NCBI GenBank assembly: GCA_009841605.1
Contig: VXLM01000122.1
Coordinates: forward strand, 1 to 64,000
Length of the DNA stretch: 64,000 nt
Direction: 5' to 3'
Source: Dehalococcoidia bacterium
Lineage (GTDB): Bacteria > Chloroflexota > Dehalococcoidia > Lucifugimonadales > VXLM01
Shown here piece after piece: positions 47,801 through 56,668 of this stretch; the first letter of the stretch is position 1; every line of letters begins with the position of its first letter. A program made the translations under genes and the position numbers. The notes beneath the pieces are model-generated. The model saw only the letters and a program-made list of their open reading frames with translations, had not been told where the DNA came from and did not search any database.

Positions 47801-50254
47801 CTTGGCGACCTCACTCATCTGGAAGAGTTAACGCTCTGGGGGAATCGGTTGTCCGGGCCGATACCTTCGTCGCTTGGCAGCCTCACTAACTTGCATGAAC
47901 TGTACCTCTCCCAGAACCGTTTGACTGGATCAATACCGGCATCCCTCGGCGACCTCACCAATCTGCGAGAGTTATCGCTGTGGCGAAACGAACTGACTGG
48001 ACCACTTCCTGCGGAACTGGATGGCCTTGCTAGTCTGCAGAGACTAGTGCTGGCGGACAACGAACTGACGGGAACGCTGCCTGTTTGGCTGGGTGATCTG
48101 CCCAACCTCCAGGCGCTATCACTTTGGGGCAACAACCTTAGCGGTTCCATACCGCAAGAATTAGGGGAAATCGCTAATTTAGAAGAGATCTATCTCGCCC
48201 AGAACAAGCTGAGCGGCCCGCTACCGAGTTCGCTGGGCAACCTCGCAAACCTCGAAGTTCTGTCACTCTGGCGGAATCTCTTGACGGGTCCAATACCCCC
48301 TGAACTCGGTAATCTCACGAACCTCGAGCAACTGCTTCTCAGGGAAAACCTGTTGACAGGGTCAATACCTAAGTCGCTAAGTAATCTTGACAACCTTCAG
48401 CGGTTGACCCTTCGACAGAACCTGTTGGATGGGTGCGTCCCCCCAGGATTGCGGGATGTGGCAAGAAATGACTTTGATGACCTCAGTCTGCAATTCTGTG
48501 ATGTTCTCTTGGAAAGTCTGAGCATTTCTCCAGGGGAACTCGTCCAGCCGTTCGATCCGTACCGCACCGGCTACACGGCCTTGTCCAGCGCGGCGCGTGT
48601 GACGGTGACTCCCGTGAGCGAACACGACGCGGTCATCGAGTTCCTCGACCGGAACCAACGGCCTATCGCTGACGCCGACACCTCACTGGAGGGCCATCAA
48701 ACTGACCTTGGTATTGGCGTCACGGCCATCAGGGTTAGGGTGACATCGCATGATGGCCTATCGATCAATACGTACACGATTGCGGTGAGCAGGGCGCCCA
48801 GCGCTCCATCTATCAGCGAGGTATGGTCGGGTGACCGTGAACTCAAGGTCTTGTGGACTTCTCCCACGGAGACCGGTGGCTCCGATCTGACCGCCTATGA
48901 TCTTCGCTATATTCGGACCATTGCCGACGAATCGGTAGAGTCCAACTGGACGGTGGTGGAAGACGCGTGGACTGCTGTCGCGAGTGAGAGTTTGGAATAT
49001 ACCATCACCGGGCTGACGGGTAGCACGCAATACGACGTGCAGGCGCGAGCGGTGAGCCGTGTTGGAGCAGGCCTATGGTCCGAGACCGCCACGAGTTCGA
49101 CGGCACCCAGTATCTGTGTCACCGGAGGCGCGGTATCCGATGCGACCAATACTTGGCTGATCTCCGATTGCGAGGCCCTGCTATCGGTGCGGGACACGCT
49201 CGTAGTGAGAGGTTCGCTGGGCTGGTCGGCGGACACTGCCATCTCCGACTGGAAGGGGATCACCCTGCAAGGCAATCCCGCGCGTGTGACATCGCTGAAT
49301 ATTCGGGCCGAGGGACTGGGTGGCTCTATTCCAGCCGAACTGGGCCGACTTTCGAGCCTCACCTATCTGAACCTTCGCAATAACAACCTTAAGGGGTTCA
49401 TCCCACCTGAGTTGGGCAACCTGACCAACCTGAGGGTCTTGGGTCTAAACAATAACGAACTACGGGGGCAAATTCCGGACCTCAGCGACCTGACGAAATT
49501 GGAGCAGCTCTACCTGTCGAATAACGACTTGAGCGGTGCTTTACCGGCTTGGCTAGGCACTTTGAGAAATGTAAGAGAGCTCTGGCTGTGGGGTAACGAA
49601 CTGAGTGGCGCAATCCCGGACTTGAGGGGAATGACGTCCCTCGTTCGACTGAAGCTGCAGAGCAACGAGCTGACGGGTGGCGTCCCGGCCTGGTTTGGCG
49701 ATATGGATGGCCTTGTGTACCTCTATCTTCATAAGAACCCACTTGGTGGGACGATTCCACCAGAGTTGGGAGAAATGAGCAGTCTTCGGTACCTGTGGCT
49801 CCACACGACCGAGTTGACCGGAGGTATACCGCAGGAGTTGAGTCAACTCTCCGGCCTCAGGGATTTGAATCTACACTCCAACAGCCTGAGTGGTTCAATC
49901 CCTTCTGAACTGGGCGGCATGACAAGCCTGACGCGCCTGCGGCTCCATCGCAACCAACTGAGCGGCAGGATTCCGTCTATGCTTGGTGACCTGGACACCT
50001 TGCGCTCCCTCTGGCTGCACGGGAATATGCTGGAAGAGTCGATTCCTGCCGAGTTAGGAAGGCTGACAAACCTGGAGAGGCTGTGGCTCAGCGAGAATAG
50101 ACTAACAGGACAGATACCGTCGGAACTGGACGGGCTTGCCAAGCTGAGCCAGTTGCGCCTTGCAGAAAACCGGTTTACCGGCTGTGTACCGGCAGGTTTG
50201 AGCGAGGTGCCGGACAACGATCTCGACGAACTCGACTTGGATGTCTGCTCCTAG
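44822..50254 (+). CDS. giant secreted S8 subtilase with PPC, P-domain-like, Fn3 and plant-type LRR modules
   Basis: Signal peptide; triad VAVVDDGMYY / HHGTHVAGLIAA / GGTSSSTPIVAGVAAL; two Fn3-like + LRR (LTGxIPxxLGxLxx) modules separated by a cadherin-like beta-sandwich. Confidence 0.93.
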   Translation: MSFASAQIDPSSSLAVRTFLFAVALVLMLFLLSAGGAGGQEADDHGNTISAPTNLPLGSSIEGRIDPADDQDVFRLDLSGRSGTTDVWIYTTGQLDTVGYLFDSRGNRLLANDDSRMINRWSNFHLHASLRPGVYYVAVVSYLSQHIGDYTLYAETVSDIGNTIGTATRLSMDAPTPGTIGSQNDAGYFRLEFTEPTDVVVYAKNPSLFRYLESQNTWSRLPLEPLEVQVFDSGNEEITINVYPEPRAGQRDGFEIRDDFGPGTYYVKISAPTDVTNYPVPYTIHAFEDVRYTDFIDECEAKTSQLNDPLISDSLYACQWHLDNPSETDINVEPVWEEGIKGEGVNVAVVDDGMYYTHEDLRDNIDTSRNHDYTGNEDIYSPFEHHGTHVAGLIAARDNNIGVRGVAPRATVYGYNFLAGERTVSNIADAMSRNAGVTAVSNNSWGPRDGPGLDGANAFWKRSIENGVRVGYGNKGTLYVFSAGNGHEEGDNSNFDEYVNHYAVTAVCAVNDHDTRSGFSELGANLWVCAPSNDETDFHQGILTTENSDRYYEEFGGTSSSTPIVAGVAALVRSANPDLTWRDVKLVLAGSARKNDARNTGWQEGTWKYDAQSEEDRYHFNHEYGFGVVDAKAAVDLAKKWRSLPSLESVPLTSNSLNLVIPDAPIIGPPATVETALRLSSGVKFVEFVEINTSFRHGSFRDLTIELESPSGAVSQLSVPFDTRTDEDRSFAHVDLNGSFRFGSAKHLGEDPNGTWKLRITDHIPTVGGALDSWNIKVYGHESPPGAPTLNSVMADVGTLTVAWNAPADTGSSQVTSYDLRYIQTSTDETIDSNWTVVEDVWNTESAGGFEYAIPSLVGGAWYDVQVRAVNRAGAGSWSEPLTGMPIPIVSGVCAASGVVVRPDLNPGLVSDCNALLATRDALAGSATLNWSSNALMGNWQGVTVEGTPKRVTELDLHDMDLNGAIPTELGRLSELRRLALSRNQLTGTLPAWLGDLTHLEELTLWGNRLSGPIPSSLGSLTNLHELYLSQNRLTGSIPASLGDLTNLRELSLWRNELTGPLPAELDGLASLQRLVLADNELTGTLPVWLGDLPNLQALSLWGNNLSGSIPQELGEIANLEEIYLAQNKLSGPLPSSLGNLANLEVLSLWRNLLTGPIPPELGNLTNLEQLLLRENLLTGSIPKSLSNLDNLQRLTLRQNLLDGCVPPGLRDVARNDFDDLSLQFCDVLLESLSISPGELVQPFDPYRTGYTALSSAARVTVTPVSEHDAVIEFLDRNQRPIADADTSLEGHQTDLGIGVTAIRVRVTSHDGLSINTYTIAVSRAPSAPSISEVWSGDRELKVLWTSPTETGGSDLTAYDLRYIRTIADESVESNWTVVEDAWTAVASESLEYTITGLTGSTQYDVQARAVSRVGAGLWSETATSSTAPSICVTGGAVSDATNTWLISDCEALLSVRDTLVVRGSLGWSADTAISDWKGITLQGNPARVTSLNIRAEGLGGSIPAELGRLSSLTYLNLRNNNLKGFIPPELGNLTNLRVLGLNNNELRGQIPDLSDLTKLEQLYLSNNDLSGALPAWLGTLRNVRELWLWGNELSGAIPDLRGMTSLVRLKLQSNELTGGVPAWFGDMDGLVYLYLHKNPLGGTIPPELGEMSSLRYLWLHTTELTGGIPQELSQLSGLRDLNLHSNSLSGSIPSELGGMTSLTRLRLHRNQLSGRIPSMLGDLDTLRSLWLHGNMLEESIPAELGRLTNLERLWLSENRLTGQIPSELDGLAKLSQLRLAENRFTGCVPAGLSEVPDNDLDELDLDVCS

Positions 50255-50351
50255 ACGGCGGTCCGCGTTAGGGTGAATGTCAACATCGTGGTGCAACTCA
50301 GCCGGACTTCGGCCGACGGTTAGGGAAGAGGTGTAGGCTTGGAGCAGTCAG

Positions 50352-50462
50352 AGGGTGTCTAAAAACCCTTCCGTTCACCCTGAGCCTGTCGAAGGGTCGA
50401 GGGACTGTTCATGGTTCGACAAGCTCACTACAAGCGGTTTCCGACGACTTATTAGACACCCT
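50352..50462. repeat. 111-bp palindromic MITE-like element with 11-bp terminal inverted repeats, family A core
   Basis: AGGGTGTCTAA (50352-50362) ... TTAGACACCCT (50452-50462); internal CCGTTCACCCTGAGCCTGTCGAA / TTCGACAAGCTCACTACAAGCGG. Confidence 0.8.
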
Positions 50463-51320
50463 TTAGCCGATGTCCGGGTAGTGCAGCGGGAGTCCAGTTG
50501 TCCCTACATCGTACCGGGTGATGTGCCACCTGCCTATGTTTGCGCCAAGGAGCATGTCCCGGTCTCGTCCACAGAAGGCGATGTTGGTCGGAGCGGCAAT
50601 AAGCGTGCCCTCGAAGTCCTCGGCGAGGATGTCGACCTGTCCGTCCGTCGTTCGACGGTAAATCACGTCAGGTCTGTACATAGACACATAGAGATTGCGG
50701 TCGGTGTCGAAGGCGACGCCGTCGGGGACGGTCCTCGGGAACTCGACAACGGTCTCGTGCCGGCCCGGACTGCCGTTGGCCTCGATAGCAATCCGATCAA
50801 CGCGGGGAGGGTTGACACTCATGGCGACGTAGATATCGTCGCCGTCCGGGCCGATGCAGAGTCCGTTGGGAAACTCCTTCGGTCGCCTGTCCCATACCTC
50901 CGCGTCGCCTCCCGGTCGTATGCGGTAGATCACGCCGTTGTCTTTGTGCCAGTCGCCCGAATCGCAAACGTACAGGTTGCCGTCGGCATCGAAAGCGGGA
51001 TAGTTCGGCACCCGGAACGGCTCATCATCAGTGCCGATCGAGTAAACCGACACTACGCCGCCCTTCGTAATTTTCATCACAGCCTTGTTGCCGGCATCAC
51101 AGGCGTAGATATTGTGGTCTGCGTCCAGTGCCATACCGAGTACAAAACCGCTCGTGTCGGCGAACTGGACGACCTCCTGCCCTTCGATGTCGATTCTGTA
51201 GACTTGCCCGGCCTCGCCTCCTGCATAAGCGTAGCCGTCAAGCCCCCAGGCTATGCCCTCCGGGTGGTCCAGTCCTTCTACAAAAACGGATACCTGCGTG
51301 TCGTTATTCAGAAGACTCAT
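50463..51320 (-). CDS. SMP-30/gluconolactonase/LRE-like beta-propeller
   Basis: GLDHPEGIAWGLDGYAYAGGEAGQVYRID; FPNGLCIGPDGDDIYVA; VPDGVAFDTDRNLYV. Confidence 0.9.
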   Translation of the reverse strand: MSLLNNDTQVSVFVEGLDHPEGIAWGLDGYAYAGGEAGQVYRIDIEGQEVVQFADTSGFVLGMALDADHNIYACDAGNKAVMKITKGGVVSVYSIGTDDEPFRVPNYPAFDADGNLYVCDSGDWHKDNGVIYRIRPGGDAEVWDRRPKEFPNGLCIGPDGDDIYVAMSVNPPRVDRIAIEANGSPGRHETVVEFPRTVPDGVAFDTDRNLYVSMYRPDVIYRRTTDGQVDILAEDFEGTLIAAPTNIAFCGRDRDMLLGANIGRWHITRYDVGTTGLPLHYPDIG

Positions 51321-51387
51321 GACTCCTCCAACAGGATCATAAGGATCATCCTGTCCTAGGCAGGATCAGGTTTGTCCTTGCTCTCGC

Positions 51388-52158
51388 TTATTCGCGCTCC
51401 AACATGAAGCCGTTGTTGAGGAAGGCGCCGTCGACCGGGATGGCCGTCCCGCTGATGTGCGCCGATTTTTCGCTGCACAGGAATATCACTAAATCTGCCA
51501 CTTCTTCGGGATAGGCCTCCCTGCCGGCGGGCATCCTCTTCAGGCGCTGTGCCTGTAGCGTGGGCTCGCGTTTGTAGACCATCTCCGTCATGGGAGTGAG
51601 CACCATGCCGGGACAAACGGCGTTGACGTTGATGCCGTACTCCGCCCACTCCAGTGATAACACACCCGCGAGTCCGATCAGGCCCGCCTTGGCCGGAGTG
51701 TATGCGCCTCGCTCCGGCACCGGAGCCCTCGCAGCGACCGACGACATGAAGACGACCCGTCCGCCTTCACCCTGTTCCACTAACCTCTTGCCGACGGCTT
51801 TGCTGAACAGGAACGCGCCGGTCAGGTGCGTGTTGAGAGCTCTGCTCCAGTCCTCCGCCGCCAGTTCCAGCACGGGCGCCCTGATGTTGTTTCCGGCGCA
51901 GTGGACGAGGAAGTCAACTCTGCCGAAGTGGTCGACCGTTCGCTGCACCGCCTCTTCCACCGAATCTTCGCAGGTGACCTCGACTTCTATGCCGATCGCT
52001 CTGCCACCCCGGGACGAGACATCGTCGGCGATTTCGTCGGCCCGGGGTGCGTCCACGTCGGCAACTGTTACGCCGACACCCACATCGGCGAATGCACGGC
52101 TCACCGCGGATCCGATCCCGCCGGCTCCGCCAGTCACGATAGCCACCTTGCCCTGCAT
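51388..52158 (-). CDS. SDR-family oxidoreductase
   Basis: VAIVTGGAGGIGSAV; YTPAKAGLIGL. Confidence 0.95.
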   Translation of the reverse strand: MQGKVAIVTGGAGGIGSAVSRAFADVGVGVTVADVDAPRADEIADDVSSRGGRAIGIEVEVTCEDSVEEAVQRTVDHFGRVDFLVHCAGNNIRAPVLELAAEDWSRALNTHLTGAFLFSKAVGKRLVEQGEGGRVVFMSSVAARAPVPERGAYTPAKAGLIGLAGVLSLEWAEYGINVNAVCPGMVLTPMTEMVYKREPTLQAQRLKRMPAGREAYPEEVADLVIFLCSEKSAHISGTAIPVDGAFLNNGFMLERE

Positions 52159-52283
52159 CTTCGGCCTCCTCGCTTGGCTGGAGCGAAATATATACCTTCC
52201 CACGACAGCCGGTCAATCGCGCCCTATCGTGGCCTTTCATTTGTGAGTACAATGGCCGGAAATCAGAGCGGACGGAGGTACCC

Positions 52284-53120
52284 ATGGGCAGGCTAGACGG
52301 CAAGGTGGCTATCGTTACGGGAGGCGCTCAGGGTATCGGCGGAGCAACCGCGAGACGGTTGGCCGAGGAAGGGGCCAAGGTACTCATCGCCGACATCGAC
52401 GAAGTGATGGCGGAGAAGAATGCGGAGGGGATACGGGCGGCAGGCAACGAGGCGGACGCGGTCAGAGTTGACGTGAGCAAGCACTCCGACATCAGGATGA
52501 TGGTTGAGCGTGCGGTGGAGAAGTGGGGTCGCCTGGATATCCTGTTCAGCAACGCCTTCGACGTGCTGACAGCGGGCAGCGGCGGGGCAGTGGAGGTGTC
52601 GGAGGAAGACTGGGATTCTCAGATGGCCGTGCTGCTCAAGGCCATCTTCCTCGCCGTGAAGTACGCCGTGCCGGAGATGAGGAAGGTTGGGGGCGGAAGT
52701 ATCGTGAATGTCTCGTCGGTGCACGGCATGTTCGGTGCTCCCGGTGTGCTGGTCTACGAGACGGCCAAACACGCCGTGATTGGGGCGACCAGGCAGATGG
52801 CAACCGAGTACGGCCCGGACGGCATTCGGGTCAACGCCGTGCTTCCCGGACACATGCTCACCGAGCGCCTTCGCGAGCACATGTGGAAGGACAATCCCTC
52901 AGGCCTGGAGTTCTTCAAGAACCAGTATCCGCTGCGCGACGTGGGGCGAGCCGAGGACATCGCCAACGCCGTGCTTTTCCTCTGCTCCGACGAGGCTTCG
53001 TTCATCACGGGTCATCCCCTGGTCGTGGACGGAGGTCATTCGATACAGCTTCAGGAGAACTTCGGCGTGCGCCAAGGGCATTACCTGCAGGACAACCCGG
53101 AAACGCAGCTGCCTTATTAG
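52284..53120 (+). CDS. SDR-family oxidoreductase
   Basis: VAIVTGGAQGIGGATA; YETAKHAVIG. Confidence 0.95.
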   Translation: MGRLDGKVAIVTGGAQGIGGATARRLAEEGAKVLIADIDEVMAEKNAEGIRAAGNEADAVRVDVSKHSDIRMMVERAVEKWGRLDILFSNAFDVLTAGSGGAVEVSEEDWDSQMAVLLKAIFLAVKYAVPEMRKVGGGSIVNVSSVHGMFGAPGVLVYETAKHAVIGATRQMATEYGPDGIRVNAVLPGHMLTERLREHMWKDNPSGLEFFKNQYPLRDVGRAEDIANAVLFLCSDEASFITGHPLVVDGGHSIQLQENFGVRQGHYLQDNPETQLPY

Positions 53121-53651
53121 GTCTGACGGAGACATCGACGGAGGAAGGAGCTCTGTTTCGAGCCTCGATGGTTCCTGACACCGTATGGGGCGTTTCACTC
53201 GTTTGTCATACGGTTTCCCCTAGAGGATTGCTTCACTTTGTCCGCCTCCTATAGGTCCTTTTTTCGTCTTTCTTCGAGCTGCCCAAACGGCCAAGGAAGT
53301 GGGTCTAGCTTGACTTCGGGGAACCGCTGTGATAAATCCCTTGCACCTCTGGCGTTCCTGAATCTTGAGCGTTTGAGCCAAAGCCTGATTGAAGTCCTAT
53401 ACTAGTAAAATTACTTTACGAATTTCGTAGATAAATTCCCAAATGTGTGGTAGTTGTTATCACCCACTTTGGAAACCCTGTTTGAGCAAACACAGAAAAC
53501 TCGAAAGGAACAAGACGGCGTAGGAAGGTTCTCACATTTCACAACGGACGATTGAAACCGAGTCTCTCGAATCTGGAAGCGAACAATCGGAGTGCTAAGC
53601 GAAGTGCTTTAGAACGCCTTGCGAGGCTGGATCGTGAAGGAGGGAGAATTC

Positions 53652-56579
53652 ATGAAGTACAGTCTGTTGAAGTTAGGATCTGTTGCACTGATTGTCGCCG
53701 CGGTGGGGTTGATCGTTTCGATCGCATGCGGCACCAGTGATGAGGAAGCTGCTCCTACGCCTGACGTGGCGAAGATAATCCAGGACGCCGTAAACAGCGT
53801 TCCACAGGGAGCTAGCGCCGCTGAAATTCAAAATCTCGTCTCGGACTCGGTAGCTTCTGCGCTTGCCAATCAGCCGGCCGGCGTTACGCGGGCTGATGTT
53901 GAGGCGGCAGTCAACGCTGCTTCAGCGGGCCAGCTTTCGGCCGCCGATGTGCAGCGAATCGTCGACCAGTCGATTCGCAACCTCCCGGCCCCCGAGCCTG
54001 CCGAGATCGACGTGGGGCAGCTGCGGTCCCTTGTCCAGCAGTCGGTTGCCGCATCCGTTCCTGAAGGTGTGAGTGCTGCCGACATTAACCGGATGGTTCA
54101 AGCGGCTGTGGGTGCTGTGCAGGCCGGAGCCGTTACGCGAGGTGACTTGGAAGACCTCGTAGCCAAGTCCATCCAGGAAGTCGCCGGAGACCAGCTAACT
54201 GCTGCCCAGGTGCAGGAAATCGTGGACGCGTCTCAGGCGGCGACCCAGGCTGCCGTTGATGCCTCGCTGGAGGCGACGCAAGCCGCGTTGGATGCGTCGC
54301 TGATGGAGACCCAAAGCGCGGTGGACGCGTCGTTGGCTGCCTCGCAAAAGTCTGTGGACTCGGCATTGATGGAGACCCAGAGTTCGGTCGAGGAAGCTGC
54401 AATGGCGGCCAAGGCTGCCCAAGAGGCCGCTGAGATGGCTGCCTCCGAGGCGGCGATGGCCGTGATCGAGCCGGTGCAGCCGTACGGCAAGCCGCTCGGA
54501 GTTGGTGGGTACTTCGACTACCGCTTCACCGGTCCGAAGCCCACTACGTTCCAAGAGTCCCCGATGTCGGCGGAGCTAGTGAGGCAGGGTCAGCTTCCAC
54601 CGCTCATGGAGCGGCTACCGGTGCCTGAGGACGTGCATGTCGTTCCGCCGCCTAACGAGATCGGCACCTATGGCGGGACGTGGCGGGCCACAAGGCACAA
54701 CCAGCGTTATCTGCAGCAGTACGCCAACGGCCATCCGCTGCAGTTGAACGCGGACGGCGCGAGCTACGTCGAGCGCGTGGCAAAGGGAATGGATCACTCC
54801 GAGGACGGGAGAGTGTACACGTTCTTCCTCCGCAGGGGCGGCAAGTGGTCGGGCGGTTCCGACCTCACCTCCGAGGACTTCCGCTTCACGTGGGAGGACA
54901 TCAACTACTATAACAATGCTGCCTCCAAGGCGGCGGGACTTTCAGGAAACGGCCTTGGTCCTGACACTCCCTACAGTCGTGCGCGAGACCCCGTTACCGG
55001 GGAGGGCGCGAAGTTCGCGGTGATCGACGACTACACATTTAGCTTCACGTTCGATTCCCCGAACTACACGTTCTTCGCGGGAACGACGAGCGCGCGCGGT
55101 CCCGTGTCCTGTGGTTCGGGCTGGTGCTGGTACACGTCGGACGAGTACGCTAAGCAGTTCCATGAGAAGTACGCGGACTCTGCTGCCCTTGCGAAGATGG
55201 TAGCGGATGGCGAGTTCGAAGACTGGACGAAACTCTTCCAAAATAGGGTGTCCTGGACGAGGTGCGGTTCCGACTGCATTGAGAACGGTCAGCCGTCCGC
55301 CGGCGCCTGGAAGATGGAGTACTTCCTCGATGACCAGTCGTCCATGGTGCGCAATCACTACTACTTTGGTGTCGACCCCGATGGGAACCAACTTCCCTAC
55401 GTGGACGGCATCATCAACTTCAAGATGGAGAGCGTGGACGTCGCAATCCTGCGCGCCATGCAGGGCGAGTCCGACCTGGATGCCGACACTCTCTCACGCC
55501 AGATGAGCGGAATCCCTCTGTTCATCACGAACATGGAGAGGGGGGACTACAGCATCTACCACTGGCCCGACCTTTCCGGTGGCGACCACTCGCTCTTCTT
55601 CAACCAGACTTGGAACGAAGACAAGGAACTCGGCAGGTGGCTTAGGACGCAGGACTTCCGAATAGCGCTGTCCCTTGCTATTGATCGCCATGCGATTAAC
55701 AACATCGTCTTCTCGGGAGTGGGGTATGCCCAGAACTATGTCGTCCACGAGACCTCGCCCCACTACCCTGGCAAGCGCTTCGAGACGATAGACGCCATAC
55801 CGCAAGACATCGCCAGGGCCAACCAGATCCTCGATGGGCTCGGACTCGTTGACACGAACGGGGACGGCCTTAGGAATAGGCTGGACGGCGGCGGAAATCT
55901 TGAGATTTATACCGGAGTGCCCGGCCTTCGGGTGCCGGTAGCTGAGCTGTTGGAGTCGGACTTCGCGAAGATCGGCATTAAGCTCGATTGGAAGGAAGAC
56001 GGCGGTCACTGGGGTCTCATCAGGCAGAACCAGCAGTACCTCGGGATCTCAAACGTCAACGGCAGTTCAAACCTGTGGGCACGTGGCAATCCTGTTGCCC
56101 CCTATCGCTCAGGTGAGCCACAGGGGCCGTTGATCGGGCAGTACCTGACTAGCGGTGGTCAGGAAGGCATGGCTCCCACCGGGCCCGACCCTGACTTCCT
56201 GCCATTGGCGCCTGATGGCACCTGGCCTGCGGATGCGACAGGTAACATCAAGTTCCTGCTCGATAGCTGGACGGAAGGAGCGCAGCTTCCCGACCACGAC
56301 CCGCGGAAGATAGAGATCGGTCAGGCGATGAGCAGGGTGGTCGCGCTTGAGAAGTACCAGCTCGGAACGATTGCCTTCACGGGCTTCAGCCGCGGTCTCA
56401 TCGTCAAGCGGAACAACTTCAGGAATGTCCCCGAGAGGCAGATCAGGTACGAGCACGGCCTGTACAACATGGTCAACGCCTTTGAGGACGGCATGGACAA
56501 CTACCACAATCCGGGCAACCGCTCGCGTCGCTACACGAGCAAGGCGGTCTTTGCCTCCGGCGAGACCATCAGGCCGTAA
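53652..56579 (+). CDS. ABC transporter substrate-binding lipoprotein (family 5) with long helical N-terminal stalk
   Basis: IVSIACGT lipobox-like; LERVAKGMDHSEDGRVYTFFLRRGGKWSGGSDLTSEDFRFTWE; DFRIALSLAIDRHAINN. Confidence 0.9.
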   Translation: MKYSLLKLGSVALIVAAVGLIVSIACGTSDEEAAPTPDVAKIIQDAVNSVPQGASAAEIQNLVSDSVASALANQPAGVTRADVEAAVNAASAGQLSAADVQRIVDQSIRNLPAPEPAEIDVGQLRSLVQQSVAASVPEGVSAADINRMVQAAVGAVQAGAVTRGDLEDLVAKSIQEVAGDQLTAAQVQEIVDASQAATQAAVDASLEATQAALDASLMETQSAVDASLAASQKSVDSALMETQSSVEEAAMAAKAAQEAAEMAASEAAMAVIEPVQPYGKPLGVGGYFDYRFTGPKPTTFQESPMSAELVRQGQLPPLMERLPVPEDVHVVPPPNEIGTYGGTWRATRHNQRYLQQYANGHPLQLNADGASYVERVAKGMDHSEDGRVYTFFLRRGGKWSGGSDLTSEDFRFTWEDINYYNNAASKAAGLSGNGLGPDTPYSRARDPVTGEGAKFAVIDDYTFSFTFDSPNYTFFAGTTSARGPVSCGSGWCWYTSDEYAKQFHEKYADSAALAKMVADGEFEDWTKLFQNRVSWTRCGSDCIENGQPSAGAWKMEYFLDDQSSMVRNHYYFGVDPDGNQLPYVDGIINFKMESVDVAILRAMQGESDLDADTLSRQMSGIPLFITNMERGDYSIYHWPDLSGGDHSLFFNQTWNEDKELGRWLRTQDFRIALSLAIDRHAINNIVFSGVGYAQNYVVHETSPHYPGKRFETIDAIPQDIARANQILDGLGLVDTNGDGLRNRLDGGGNLEIYTGVPGLRVPVAELLESDFAKIGIKLDWKEDGGHWGLIRQNQQYLGISNVNGSSNLWARGNPVAPYRSGEPQGPLIGQYLTSGGQEGMAPTGPDPDFLPLAPDGTWPADATGNIKFLLDSWTEGAQLPDHDPRKIEIGQAMSRVVALEKYQLGTIAFTGFSRGLIVKRNNFRNVPERQIRYEHGLYNMVNAFEDGMDNYHNPGNRSRRYTSKAVFASGETIRP

Positions 56580-56668
56580 GACAATATCGGCGTCCATAGT
56601 CCATCGCGGGGGCCTCTGGAAGGAGGTTCCCGCGATGGTGTGTGTTGAGAATCTAGGAAAACGCGAAA

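Noticed and set aside
47700-50200. LRR DNA repeats considered as a possible CRISPR-like or satellite array
   Set aside because: The 72-bp periodicity is in-frame LRR coding sequence with diverged units and no constant repeat or unique spacer structure.
50355-51359. 334-aa plus-strand ORF opposite the SMP-30-like gene
   Set aside because: It begins inside the MITE-like repeat and is antisense to a clear beta-propeller gene.
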